From contig JARGOB010000003.1 in NCBI GenBank assembly GCA_029212925.1, positions 62,001-126,000 on the forward strand: a stretch of 64,000 nucleotides of DNA. The letters run 5' to 3'. The notes below the pieces were generated by a model. It was not told the DNA's origin. It worked only from the letters and a program-made list of their open reading frames with translations, and searched no databases. Position numbers and translations under genes: made by a program. Positions 8,864 to 17,914 of this stretch are shown here, piece by piece. Source of the DNA: Coxiellaceae bacterium. Its GTDB lineage: Bacteria > Pseudomonadota > Gammaproteobacteria > Coxiellales > Coxiellaceae. The stretch's first letter is position 1; every line of letters begins with the position of its first letter.

Positions 8864-8985
8864 TACTGAGTTCCTACGTTTTGTCGATATTCAGTAAATA
8901 TTTTAGCGTATTATTTTCTACTGAACAACTGCATAATGTCGCTATTCAGTATTTTTTGGTGCTCCGCCATCATTAAATCAATGGC

Positions 8986-10986
8986 TTAGATTTTCTCAAT
9001 CAGCAGCAGTTCATCGCCCTCACGGAAGGTATCGCCTTTAGCGAAAAACACTTCGGTGACTGTGCCGGCATAAGGCGCTTTCATGGTGTGTTCCATTTTC
9101 ATGGCTTCCATCACGACCAACTTATCGCCCTCAGCGACGCTGTCACCAGTTTTAACCACGACCTCAATCACTGTGCCAGGCATGGGTGCTGATAGTTCAC
9201 TATTGACGCCGTGTTGCAAATCCCCCGAGCCAGGTGGAATGCAATCCAACACAAAAGTTTTTTCGTCAATATACATATAAAGCTTATCGCGGTGCAGTAA
9301 AAAACGTGTTTTGACTGGTTCGTCATTGAGTGTGAAATCAAACCAATGGCCTTGATGCCATTTAAGTGATAGGTCGAATGAAGACTTATCATCGGTGGTG
9401 ATAATCGCATGACGTGGCTGCTTTGCATGAGCGATGTTGCAGCTTATGGGTTCATCACGAAACCATAACATCACATTTTCTGAAACCTTTCCCATGCGCC
9501 AATGATCGGTATTAAACCACGGTGAATGGCTGTCGTTGCTGTTGTGTTGTAAGCGCCGTGCTTGCAAGCGGCGCAGGGTCATATAACCAATGGCAGCTAT
9601 CGCTTGCTGTGTGTTACTGAGTTCGGTGGTTGGGTCCATGAGGTGTGGGTGAATATCTAAAAAGCGGGTGGTGAGTTTAGCTGCTTTAAAGTCATCGTGT
9701 TGGCTAATCGCCGCTAATAAATCGACATTACTGCTAACACCAATAATAACGGTTTCCGTTAGCGCATCATGTAGACGCTGTAAGGCACTGTCACGATCTT
9801 GGTCCCAGGTGATAAGCTTAGCGATCATCGGGTCGTAGTAGGGGCTGATATCATCGCCTTGACGAACACCGCTATCGACACGCACATGCTCACTGGTTTC
9901 TGGCATGTGTAAGATATCAATATGACCACAAGACGGATTAAAATTATTAAATGGATCTTCAGCACAAATGCGTGCTTCAAACGCATGCCCATTTACTTTG
10001 ATCTCATCTTGGAGTAAAGGCAGTGTTTCACCTGAGGCGACAAGCAATTGCCATTCAACCAAATCTAAGCCGGTAACTTTTTCAGTGACAGGATGCTCAA
10101 CCTGTAAGCGCGTATTCATCTCCATAAAATAAAACTTATTCGGTGCGTCGAATAAAAACTCTACGGTACCAGCGCCGCAATAGTTAATCGCTTTGGCGGC
10201 TTGAATCGCCGCTTCACCCATTTGCTTCTTGATGTTGTCATCGATACCTGGGGCAGGGGCCTCTTCAATAATTTTTTGATGACGACGCTGCACTGAACAG
10301 TCGCGGTCGTATAAATAAACACCGTTGCCCTGTTGGTCCAAAAAGATTTGCACTTCAACGTGGCGGGACTTGTCGAGGTATTTTTCAATCAGTAACTCAT
10401 CACTACCAAAACTGGAAGCGGCTTCACGTTTGGCGCTCTCGATAGCGTCAGTTAATTCAGCGGATTCAGTCACTAACCGCATACCTTTACCACCACCACC
10501 GGCAGAGGCTTTAAACAATACCGGAAAACCAATATTTTCTGCTTCGGCGCTGAGTTCTTTTACTGATTGTTTTTTTCCTTCATAGCCTGGCGTCGTAGGC
10601 ACGCCTTGTTTTTTCATTAAAATTTTAGCTTGCGTCTTAGAGCCCATGGCATCAATCGCGTCACCGCTGGGCCCGACAAATACGATATCGGCTTTATCAC
10701 AAGCACGAGCAAAATCTGCATTTTCAGATAAGAAACCATAACCGGGATGGATCGCTTGCGCTCCGCAGTCTTTGGCTAGCTGAATGATTTTATCGCCACA
10801 TAAGTAGCTTTGGTTACTCGGTGCTGGTCCAATGCAAAAAGCTTCATCAGCCATAGCGACATGCTTGGCATGCGCATCAATGTCGGAATACACCGCAACG
10901 GTTTTAATGTTGAGTTTTTGTGCGGTTTCAATAACGCGGCAAGCAATCTCACCACGATTAGCAATTAATATTTTGTCAAATAACAC
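8986..10986 (-). CDS. liuD: 3-Methylcrotonyl-CoA carboxylase alpha subunit (biotin carboxylase/biotin carrier)
   Basis: This subunit carboxylates biotin with ATP and bicarbonate and carries it to the beta subunit, converting 3-methylcrotonyl-CoA to 3-methylglutaconyl-CoA in leucine and isovalerate breakdown. The 666 residues contain the biotin carboxylase domain (IANRGEIACR at the start, the Gly-rich ATP loop GGGGKGMR, EMNTRLQVEHPVTE) and a C-terminal biotinyl domain with EAMKMEH, biotin on Lys ~630. Length and a context with MCC beta identify MCC rather than propionyl- or acetyl-CoA carboxylase. The GTG start overlaps the last base of the hydratase stop codon (TA-GTG), so the two genes are translationally coupled. 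Confidence 0.92.
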   Translation of the reverse strand: MLFDKILIANRGEIACRVIETAQKLNIKTVAVYSDIDAHAKHVAMADEAFCIGPAPSNQSYLCGDKIIQLAKDCGAQAIHPGYGFLSENADFARACDKADIVFVGPSGDAIDAMGSKTQAKILMKKQGVPTTPGYEGKKQSVKELSAEAENIGFPVLFKASAGGGGKGMRLVTESAELTDAIESAKREAASSFGSDELLIEKYLDKSRHVEVQIFLDQQGNGVYLYDRDCSVQRRHQKIIEEAPAPGIDDNIKKQMGEAAIQAAKAINYCGAGTVEFLFDAPNKFYFMEMNTRLQVEHPVTEKVTGLDLVEWQLLVASGETLPLLQDEIKVNGHAFEARICAEDPFNNFNPSCGHIDILHMPETSEHVRVDSGVRQGDDISPYYDPMIAKLITWDQDRDSALQRLHDALTETVIIGVSSNVDLLAAISQHDDFKAAKLTTRFLDIHPHLMDPTTELSNTQQAIAAIGYMTLRRLQARRLQHNSNDSHSPWFNTDHWRMGKVSENVMLWFRDEPISCNIAHAKQPRHAIITTDDKSSFDLSLKWHQGHWFDFTLNDEPVKTRFLLHRDKLYMYIDEKTFVLDCIPPGSGDLQHGVNSELSAPMPGTVIEVVVKTGDSVAEGDKLVVMEAMKMEHTMKAPYAGTVTEVFFAKGDTFREGDELLLIEKI

Positions 10987-11762
10987 TATTCTTTAATCCA
11001 ATTCGGTTGGCGTTTTTCTAAAAAGGCTGATAAGCCTTCTTGTGCTTCTGCTGATACGCGTAATGTGGCAATTAAATTTGAGGTTTCTTTCATCACGTCA
11101 GATGATAAAGGGTCTAGCTTTTGAATCAGCGCTTTGCTGGCTTGAACCGCTAGCGGCGCATTGTGTGTGATTTGTTTGGCTAACTCTGCACCACGGTCTG
11201 CTAATTCGGCTGATGTGACAATCTCACTGACTAAGCCAATATCTAGTGCGGTGTCGGCATCAAATTTTTCAGCCGTCATAAAGTAACGATTAGCGGCATC
11301 ACAGCCGATTTTTCGAATCACAAACGGTGAGATGGTGGCCGGGACTAAACCCAATTTAACCTCTGAAAAACAGAACGTACTGTTGGTCGCAGCTATGGCA
11401 ATATCACAGCAACTGACAATGCCTATGCCGCCGCCCAGCACCCACCCGTTGGTGAGCGCAATGGTGGGTTTGATGCATTGGTGAATTTGGTTAAATAAAT
11501 CGGCCAGTTGCTGAGCATCACTGAGGTTTTCCTCTTGACTAAAGCCTGCCATTGCTTTCATCCAATTGAGATCAGCACCGGCACAAAAGTTTTTACCGGT
11601 TGAACGGATAATAATGACGCGTACGTTGTCGTCGTCAATTAATGCCTGTAAAGCTGATTTAATTTCGGCAATGAGTTCAGCATTAAATGCATTGTGTTTG
11701 TCTGGGCGGTCAAGAGATAAGTAACCGATACTTTGATCAACTACAGTTTGTATATATTCCAT
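10986..11762 (-). CDS. liuC: Methylglutaconyl-CoA hydratase (enoyl-CoA hydratase family)
   Basis: It hydrates 3-methylglutaconyl-CoA to HMG-CoA, the step after MCC. The 258-residue crotonase-fold protein shows the CoA/oxyanion segments FCAGADLNWM and NGWVLGGGIG. The segment SEVKLGLVPATISPFV is typical of the methylglutaconyl subfamily. It is directly coupled to liuD, giving hydratase-MCC alpha on one transcript. The final enzyme, HMG-CoA lyase (liuE), is not found in the window. Confidence 0.88.
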   Translation of the reverse strand: MEYIQTVVDQSIGYLSLDRPDKHNAFNAELIAEIKSALQALIDDDNVRVIIIRSTGKNFCAGADLNWMKAMAGFSQEENLSDAQQLADLFNQIHQCIKPTIALTNGWVLGGGIGIVSCCDIAIAATNSTFCFSEVKLGLVPATISPFVIRKIGCDAANRYFMTAEKFDADTALDIGLVSEIVTSAELADRGAELAKQITHNAPLAVQASKALIQKLDPLSSDVMKETSNLIATLRVSAEAQEGLSAFLEKRQPNWIKE

Positions 11763-11833
11763 AAAAGTCGCACGTTGTTGAAATTGTCACTATAATAGCT
11801 GATTTGAATCACACTGAACAGCGCGAGACATGC

Positions 11834-12661
11834 ATGCCAAATGACAAACAACCTTCGTGGCCAGGACCTGCTCAAAAATGGGCCGACCACTCTTTACAGC
11901 TTACCGAGAAGCTAACGGCAGACCTGCCAAAACACTTGGATGTTCGTTATGGTGATGAAGACCGTCAGACTTTGGATGTTTATTTGCCAAAAAATAATAC
12001 GGGCTCGTCGTTGCCAGTCATTGCTTTTGTGCATGGCGGTTACTTTACCAATGGTGATAAACGTATTTGCGGCCATATGGCAGCAGCAATAACTCAGTTG
12101 CCTGCGATCTTTGTTTCGATTGGCTACCGTTTAGCGCCTCAAGCACGGGTGCTACAACAAATTGAAGATGTCACACTGGCGGTGAGTTGGCTCTACCACC
12201 ATATTGCTGAATACGGCGGCAATGCAGATAATATTATTTTAGGTGGTCACTCTTCGGGCGGTACATTGGCCAGTTGGGTAGCATTAAATCATGATGACTT
12301 GGAAGCTAGTGGTTGCCCGGCAAATACTATTAAGCTGTGTGTGCCTGTTAGTGGTGTATATGATTTCGAAAATTCGATACCACGTGTAACCAATTACGCA
12401 CTGGACTCGATGGCTGATGCGCATTATTTTAGCCCGGTTAATCAAACCAATGGTAATTACACACCTTTTGTTGTGGCTGTAGGTGAGCATGAGTTCCCGC
12501 AGATGCGAGCAGGGCATGACTTGTTTTATAAGCGCTTACAGCAAGCGCCCGGAACGGTGAAGGAGTTGATATTGCCTGGACTGGATCATTTTTCAGAAAC
12601 CTTTGATATAGCCTCTAACAATAGTTTATTGATGAATGAATTAAGTCTGTTCTTATCATAA
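11834..12661 (+). CDS. Alpha/beta hydrolase, esterase/kynurenine-formamidase-like
   Basis: The protein has the oxyanion motif HGGYF (~67-71), the nucleophile elbow GHSSG with Ser ~140, and a C-terminal His in GLDHFSET. This is the pattern of the HSL/arylformamidase-like branch (DVYLP start, HGG, IGYRLAPQA). Substrate cannot be told; kynurenine formamidase or a carboxylesterase are the closest ideas. I chose the ATG at 11834; an in-frame TTG at 11804 would add 10 residues. It is divergent from liuC with a ~70-bp gap, and its 3' end runs into a cluster of REP-like units. No signal peptide, so it is cytoplasmic. Confidence 0.75.
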   Translation: MPNDKQPSWPGPAQKWADHSLQLTEKLTADLPKHLDVRYGDEDRQTLDVYLPKNNTGSSLPVIAFVHGGYFTNGDKRICGHMAAAITQLPAIFVSIGYRLAPQARVLQQIEDVTLAVSWLYHHIAEYGGNADNIILGGHSSGGTLASWVALNHDDLEASGCPANTIKLCVPVSGVYDFENSIPRVTNYALDSMADAHYFSPVNQTNGNYTPFVVAVGEHEFPQMRAGHDLFYKRLQQAPGTVKELILPGLDHFSETFDIASNNSLLMNELSLFLS

Positions 12662-12662
12662 A

Positions 12663-12767
12663 CCTGGATACCGGCTTAAAGCCGGCATGACAAAACTATG
12701 CTGTGTCATCCCGCACTTGATGCGGGATCCAGATAAAACTGGATACCGGCTTAAAGCAGGTATGACA
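12663..12767. repeat. Cluster of three REP-like palindromic units
   Basis: There are three ~29-bp units in alternating orientation. Bases 12663-12692 run CCTGGATACCGGC to GCCGGCATGACA. Bases 12704-12732 run TGTCATCCCGCA to TGCGGGATCCAG. Bases 12739-12767 run CTGGATACCGGC to CAGGTATGACA. They lie between the convergent hydrolase and transglycosylase genes, where they could act as a bidirectional terminator or mRNA-end stabiliser. They belong to the same family as the repeats in scpB and at 23.0 kb. Confidence 0.88.
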
Positions 12768-12792
12768 ATATCCAGATCGATTTTTTAATTAA

Positions 12793-13773
12793 TTAGCTGC
12801 AGATCTTATCAGCAACGTATTTAACGGTACCGGCATAATACGTGGATCGGTTCCAGCGCATAATGACCTTAAAGTTATTAAAGATTAACATCGATGGGCC
12901 GCCATAAGGGCGAATCAATGCGGCTTGTAAATTGGTGTTTGGCACAATTTCACCCGGTTTCAATTTAACGCCTTCAGCTAACCATTCTTTAACTGGTTTA
13001 AAGACTTTGATTCTGTTTTTGTCATTGTCTTTATTGAGATGAAAGCTTTTTGGAGCGGTTACTGAAACAGCAATCGGTTCACCAGCTTTCCAACCATTTT
13101 GTACTAAGTAGTTGGCAATTGAGGCGAATACATCACCCATGCTATTCCAAATGTCTTTGCGACCATCGTTATTGTAATCAACCGCAAATTTATGCCAGCT
13201 AGATGGCAAAAATTGTGGATGACCCGTCGCGCCAGCCCACTCACCTTTTAATGATTTATGATCAACATGACCATCATTCACCATATGTAAGGCATAGAGT
13301 AGTTCTTTGCGGAAGAAGGTGGCACGACGACCATCGTAGGCTAATGTGGCTAAGGCTTTAATGGTTGAGAAGCGACCCATGTAACGACCATAACTGGTTT
13401 CTAATCCCCAAAATGATAAGAGGTAGCATTTACTTACGCCATATTGGTCGCTGACTTCAGTCAATAAGCGGTTGTGTTTACGCATTTCACGTTTACCTAA
13501 TGTAATGCGGTAGGGTTCGCCGCGTGTGTTGCGGTATTTGAGAAAGGTTAATCGATGCTCGGGCTGGTTACGATCGAGACTGGTTACGCTTTTGTTGGGG
13601 CGCCAGCCGTTGAATATTTGGTCAAATAAATGCGCGCTGATGCCGTCCGCCATCGCTTCTACTTTGAAGTCACGTACCCAGCTATTCCACGATTGTGTGG
13701 GCTTGCTTAAGCCGGTTGTGCTGAGAGTGATAAAGGAAAGGCTGATCAATAAAAGTGCAATTCGTTTTAACAT
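12793..13773 (-). CDS. mltB: Lytic murein transglycosylase B-like protein
   Basis: It cleaves the glycan strand of peptidoglycan, leaving 1,6-anhydromuramic ends, in the periplasm. Features of the MltB (SLT_2) family are the catalytic Glu ~125 in WGLETSYG, GATGHPQFLPSSW, the DYNNDGRKDIW loop, and a C-terminal NRSTYYAGTV. The start MLKRIALLL at 13773 follows a good ribosome-binding site (AAGGGA) and gives a signal peptide of ~22 residues. The longer frame to 13827 would put 18 charged residues before it. There is no Cys lipobox, so it is probably soluble periplasmic rather than a lipoprotein. Confidence 0.88.
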   Translation of the reverse strand: MLKRIALLLISLSFITLSTTGLSKPTQSWNSWVRDFKVEAMADGISAHLFDQIFNGWRPNKSVTSLDRNQPEHRLTFLKYRNTRGEPYRITLGKREMRKHNRLLTEVSDQYGVSKCYLLSFWGLETSYGRYMGRFSTIKALATLAYDGRRATFFRKELLYALHMVNDGHVDHKSLKGEWAGATGHPQFLPSSWHKFAVDYNNDGRKDIWNSMGDVFASIANYLVQNGWKAGEPIAVSVTAPKSFHLNKDNDKNRIKVFKPVKEWLAEGVKLKPGEIVPNTNLQAALIRPYGGPSMLIFNNFKVIMRWNRSTYYAGTVKYVADKICS

Positions 13774-13943
13774 GGTTTCGTCCCTTAAGCCGTCTGAAGT
13801 CGATAGTAATTGTAGTATAGATTTCATGCGATGCTGGGTTCGAGTTTTTTGTTATGCGAGGCTTGATCCAGTATCCAGATAAGATAAACTGTTTCCGCCT
13901 CCGGGCAGTAGTAAATGGCAGTAATGAGCAAAAAGGAAACAAA

Positions 13944-14501
13944 ATGGTGGAAACCTATCAGGATTTAGATGTGTTGGTTAATGAGTTGCGATGTTGTTTC
14001 GATCAATATAAAGCGGATTCTAGCATTACCGATAGAATTAAAGCCATTATTACCCCATGGGTGCAAAACCCCGATTGGATTAAGCCGGAATACTGCCGTT
14101 GTAAGACCGATGAAGATATTTATCCATTATATGAGGGTGATAAGGATGATATCTTAATCACCGTGATCTGTTGGCGCAAAGGCGATGAGGGTTGTGTGCA
14201 TGATCACAACACTTGGGCTGTGATTGGTGTGGCGCAAGGCCAAGAAACGCATACCTTATGGCATCGTACCGATGACCGTACCAAGCCTGGATTTGCCACC
14301 GTCGAAAAAGGCAAAAAAGTATTAGTCGATGCTGGTAATGTGATGACTTTACCGAATGATGGTCTGCATTGTGTGGTGAATAACTCCGAATGCGAGTCAA
14401 CCATTTCTTTACATATTTATGGTGGTGACCTGGTTAAGCTCGGTAGGCGTCAGTACTTCCCTGATGAAAACCGTTATGAGATTATGCACTCGATGAAGTA
14501 A
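13944..14501 (+). CDS. Cupin thiol dioxygenase (cysteine dioxygenase family)
   Basis: Thiol dioxygenases oxidise cysteine or 3-mercaptopropionate to the sulfinate using a non-haem iron held by three histidines. The 185-residue product has HDH (His 86 and 88) in GCVHDHNTWAVIG and His 142 in DGLHCVVN, the expected three-His facial triad. The ATG at 13944 follows AAAGGAA at a good distance; the open frame reaches back to 13854 but without a ribosome-binding site. It is divergent from mltB and convergent with the DM9 genes. Cysteine versus 3-mercaptopropionate specificity cannot be settled by reading. Confidence 0.82.
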   Translation: MVETYQDLDVLVNELRCCFDQYKADSSITDRIKAIITPWVQNPDWIKPEYCRCKTDEDIYPLYEGDKDDILITVICWRKGDEGCVHDHNTWAVIGVAQGQETHTLWHRTDDRTKPGFATVEKGKKVLVDAGNVMTLPNDGLHCVVNNSECESTISLHIYGGDLVKLGRRQYFPDENRYEIMHSMK

Positions 14502-14517
14502 GCTCTGTCATCCTAGT

Positions 14518-15321
14518 CTATGCATTGGGTGCGGTCATAACCGCTGGTTGGGCGCCAGAGTAGATAGCAAGGCGAACCTCTCTATCATCAACGGCGATAT
14601 CACACGCACTGCTGACAACCTTACCCGCATGTATTACCCCCTTATAGATGGCACGGCAAATATACAGGTTTTTTCCCTGCTGATGTCCGCCCACGATAGC
14701 TGAGCTAGGGGGGGTATAATTAAAAGCGAATCGAGAGCGTAACATTAAAGACCACTTAACTGGAAACCGACTGACCAATACCTCATATCGCTTAGCGTAA
14801 AAGGCTTTGCCGGCATAACTTAAGTGGCAACCTTTTGCTGTTAATTGCCCCGGATGCACGCCATCATTGTGAAAAGCATGACAAATATGTATAGCTCCTT
14901 GGGGGCTGTAGCCTGCCACAACCGCTTGCTTAACTGCCTGACCAGGTTTTGCCTTAATCCAGGTATAATCCTGAATAAGCTTTAATTCAGTTATGCGTTG
15001 CTGCCACAGATTAATATTTGACCAAGCGTGATTGAGTAATTTGTTTTGCTGAGAGGTGGCTTGCTGTTGTAAATTCATGGCACGCTTGTGTAATTCTAAA
15101 TATTGATCTACTTGTTTAGTTTGTTTCACTTGTTTAATGTTGGCCAGTTTACCCTGTAGATCTGTTGCTTGTTGTTGGATTTTGATGGCTTGCTCAATTT
15201 GCTGCGAAAATGAGACGGGTTTTGAAGCTGATGCAGGATCAATTGGAAGTGGTGCTGAATTAAAGGCAAAAAGTGTAGTTTGCAGTAAGGTCATGATGAG
15301 TAGTAGCGTAAGTTTTGCCAT
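14518..15321 (-). CDS. Secreted DM9-repeat protein 1
   Basis: The 267-residue product has an N-terminal signal peptide, a Gln-rich coiled-coil region (~30-110), and two DM9-type repeats. Repeat one reads AVVAGYSPQGAIHICHAF ... GCHLSYAGKAFYAKRYEVLV. Repeat two reads AIVGGHQQGKNLYICRAIY ... ACDIAVDDREVRL. DM9 domains are known mainly from insects, molluscs and flukes, where some bind mannose. The start at 15321 follows AAGGGGA. It is 10 bp downstream of a paralogue and probably in the mccB transcript. A surface or periplasmic carbohydrate-binding role is a guess. Confidence 0.7.
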   Translation of the reverse strand: MAKLTLLLIMTLLQTTLFAFNSAPLPIDPASASKPVSFSQQIEQAIKIQQQATDLQGKLANIKQVKQTKQVDQYLELHKRAMNLQQQATSQQNKLLNHAWSNINLWQQRITELKLIQDYTWIKAKPGQAVKQAVVAGYSPQGAIHICHAFHNDGVHPGQLTAKGCHLSYAGKAFYAKRYEVLVSRFPVKWSLMLRSRFAFNYTPPSSAIVGGHQQGKNLYICRAIYKGVIHAGKVVSSACDIAVDDREVRLAIYSGAQPAVMTAPNA

Positions 15322-15331
15322 CTGTTTCCCC

Positions 15332-16114
15332 TTAATATAGTAGTGTCGACATCACATGAAATATCGAGACTGTTCTTATTTCTTTACCATGATAAGCAAT
15401 ATCACAGGCACCGGTGACTGTTTTGCCTACATGCGGTTGCCCTTTATACATCACCCAGCAACTGTAAAGTGCATGACCTCCTTCATAACCTGCTGGGATT
15501 GGTGACGATGAAAATTGATTACTATAAACATTTTTTGAGTCGCCACGAAGCCAGGCATTGGGCAGTTGGCTAACCAGTACGGCGTATTTTTTTACAAAAA
15601 AAGCTTTGCCAGCATAACTAATGTGGCAACCTTGAGCAGTTAACTGCCCTGGGTGGAGACCACCTTTATGAAAAGCTTGGCAGGCATGAACCGCTCCTTG
15701 CTGGTTATAGCCTGCTGTCACCATATGCTTGACAGCATGACCAGCAGACGTTTTCACCCAGTGATATGGCTTCTGCGCATTGCTGCTTTGCCTAATAAGA
15801 GGTGTCTTTGTTTGTTGTTGTGCCCAAGAAGCTTTATTTAGCAGTTGTGTCGCTTGTTGTAAGTCTTTTAGTGCAGTTTTTTGCTGTTTAATCAGAGCTT
15901 GTAATTGCGAGATCGATAATTTTTTATAGTCGGTATTGATTTTTGTTTGCTTTTGCTTGAAAGCTTTTAGAAACCCCAGCCCTTTTTTTTGCTGTTCGTA
16001 AATGGTTTGCTGCTTTGTATCTTTTTTGCCAAGGTCGAATATCGAAGCGTAGCCGGTCGAAGTCATCATAACGCCACATAATGTTAGCGCTAGCCATTTA
16101 CTGCTTTGGATCAT
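15332..16114 (-). CDS. Secreted DM9-repeat protein 2
   Basis: This is a paralogue of the preceding gene (260 residues). It has a signal peptide (~1-23, ending near GYA), a Lys/Gln-rich helical region (~30-100), and two DM9 repeats (MVTAGYNQQGAVHACQAF ... ISYAGKAFFVKKYAVLVS; GYEGGHALYSCWVMY ... CDIAYHGKEIR). The motif order and conserved Cys pairs match copy 1, so the pair arose by tandem duplication. Its start lies 21 bp after mccB, preceded by AAAGGAA, so the three genes are probably one operon. Confidence 0.7.
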   Translation of the reverse strand: MIQSSKWLALTLCGVMMTSTGYASIFDLGKKDTKQQTIYEQQKKGLGFLKAFKQKQTKINTDYKKLSISQLQALIKQQKTALKDLQQATQLLNKASWAQQQTKTPLIRQSSNAQKPYHWVKTSAGHAVKHMVTAGYNQQGAVHACQAFHKGGLHPGQLTAQGCHISYAGKAFFVKKYAVLVSQLPNAWLRGDSKNVYSNQFSSSPIPAGYEGGHALYSCWVMYKGQPHVGKTVTGACDIAYHGKEIRTVSIFHVMSTLLY

Positions 16115-16134
16115 AAGTAATTCCTTTCTTTAGC

Positions 16135-17742
16135 TTACATCCTAAACACCCCGAAGGTAGAATCAGTCATCGGTGCATTGAGCGAAGCAGACAAGGCTAG
16201 ACCCAAAATGCGACGTGTATCGAGTGGATTAATTACACCGTCATCCCATAAGCGTGCACTGGAGTAGTAGGGGTGGCCTTGTGTTTCATAAGTATCACGC
16301 AAATCCGTCATAAATTTTTCTTTGTCTTTCGGGTCCCATTCGCCGCCACGACGAGCCAGTTGTTCTTCTTTGACTTGTGCCAATACATTCGCGGCTTGTT
16401 CACCACCCATGACGGATATGCGCGCATTCGGCCACATCCATAAGAAGTTTGGATCATAAGCGCGGCCACACATCGCATAATTACCGGCACCATAAGAGCC
16501 GCCTAATAAGACAGTAAACTTAGGTACGTCGGCACAAGCCACAGCTGTCACTAATTTTGCCCCGTGTTTGGCAATGCCTTTCGCTTCGTATTTTTGGCCG
16601 ACCATAAAGCCCGTAATGTTTTGTAAAAAGATCAATGGGATTTTGCGTTTGCAACACAGCTGAATAAAGTGCGCACCTTTTTGTGCTGATTCTGAGAATA
16701 AAATACCGTTATTGGCAATTATCCCCACCGGATAGCCATACAGATGCGCAAAGCCACACACCAAGGTCTCACCAAATAATGCTTTAAATTCATCCAGCTC
16801 TGAGTTGTCGACTAAGCGTGCAATGATTTCACGCACATCATACGGTTTGCGCACATCAACATTGATAATGCCTAATAGCTCATCGGTATCATAAGCAGGA
16901 TCAATCGGCGTTTGTGTCGCTAAGCTGATCGCTTTTTTACGATTAAGGTTTTTGACTACTTGGCGGGTAATGCGTATAGCGTCATGATCATCAGTCGCAT
17001 AGTGATCAGCAACCCCTGACTGTTTGCAGTGCACTTCTGCTCCGCCTAATTCTTCGGCAGAAACCACTTCACCGGTGGCGGCTTTAACTAACGGTGGGCC
17101 AGCTAAGAAGATCGTGGCTTGTTCACGCACCATAATCGATTCATCGGCCATCGCAGGCACATAGGCACCACCTGCAGTGCATGAACCCATGACTACTGCG
17201 ATTTGTGGTATGTTTTTTGCCGATAGTCGTGCTTGGTTATAAAATATCTTGCCAAAGTGATCGCGATCAGGAAATACCTCGTCCTGTTTAGGTAGGTAGG
17301 CACCACCAGAATCAACTAAATAGATGCACGGCAAATGATTTTTCTCAGCAATCTCTTGGGCACGCACATGCTTCTTCACAGTAATGGGGTAGTAGCTACC
17401 GCCTTTTACTGTGACATCGTTAGCAATAATCATACACTCTTGGCCTTCGACATGACCAATGCCTGTGATTAAGCCACCGGCTGGTACTTCATCATCATAC
17501 ATGTCATAACCGGCAAAGGCCGACAGTTCCATAAACGGTGAGCCTGGATCCAGTAATAAATCCAAGCGTTCGCGCACTAATAGTTTTCCTTGGTCACGTT
17601 GACGCTGTTGTGATTTGGCCGGACCGCCTTGGTGAATGTGTGCCAGCTGGCTGTCAAGGTCATCGATTAAACCTTGCATTGCTTGTTGGTTGGTTTTAAA
17701 TAATGGATCAGTGCAGTTGATTTTTGACGCTATTTTGGCCAT
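16135..17742 (-). CDS. liuB: 3-Methylcrotonyl-CoA carboxylase beta subunit
   Basis: This is the carboxyltransferase subunit, which moves CO2 from biotin on the alpha subunit to 3-methylcrotonyl-CoA. At 535 residues it has standard length. It has the two crotonase-like halves with [24 protein letters not shown] and NITGFMVG, and the C-terminal [14 protein letters not shown]. These motifs separate MCC beta from propionyl-CoA carboxylase beta. It is separated from the matching alpha subunit by ~5 kb of unrelated genes, and from the thiolase upstream by ~4 kb. Confidence 0.93.
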   Translation of the reverse strand: MAKIASKINCTDPLFKTNQQAMQGLIDDLDSQLAHIHQGGPAKSQQRQRDQGKLLVRERLDLLLDPGSPFMELSAFAGYDMYDDEVPAGGLITGIGHVEGQECMIIANDVTVKGGSYYPITVKKHVRAQEIAEKNHLPCIYLVDSGGAYLPKQDEVFPDRDHFGKIFYNQARLSAKNIPQIAVVMGSCTAGGAYVPAMADESIMVREQATIFLAGPPLVKAATGEVVSAEELGGAEVHCKQSGVADHYATDDHDAIRITRQVVKNLNRKKAISLATQTPIDPAYDTDELLGIINVDVRKPYDVREIIARLVDNSELDEFKALFGETLVCGFAHLYGYPVGIIANNGILFSESAQKGAHFIQLCCKRKIPLIFLQNITGFMVGQKYEAKGIAKHGAKLVTAVACADVPKFTVLLGGSYGAGNYAMCGRAYDPNFLWMWPNARISVMGGEQAANVLAQVKEEQLARRGGEWDPKDKEKFMTDLRDTYETQGHPYYSSARLWDDGVINPLDTRRILGLALSASLNAPMTDSTFGVFRM

Positions 17743-17914
17743 CGAGAATCCCTAAAAAACAGTCTATTGAATAGCGGATATCATACCCTAAAACCTATAG
17801 CTTGTCGTGAAAGTTCCATAGCTGTAATGTGGTTTTGTAGTTGCTTTATTTCTGTTGCTCATGTAAAATACTACAAAACTAGTAATATGTAATAATAAAA
17901 AAGACTAAAGCATT

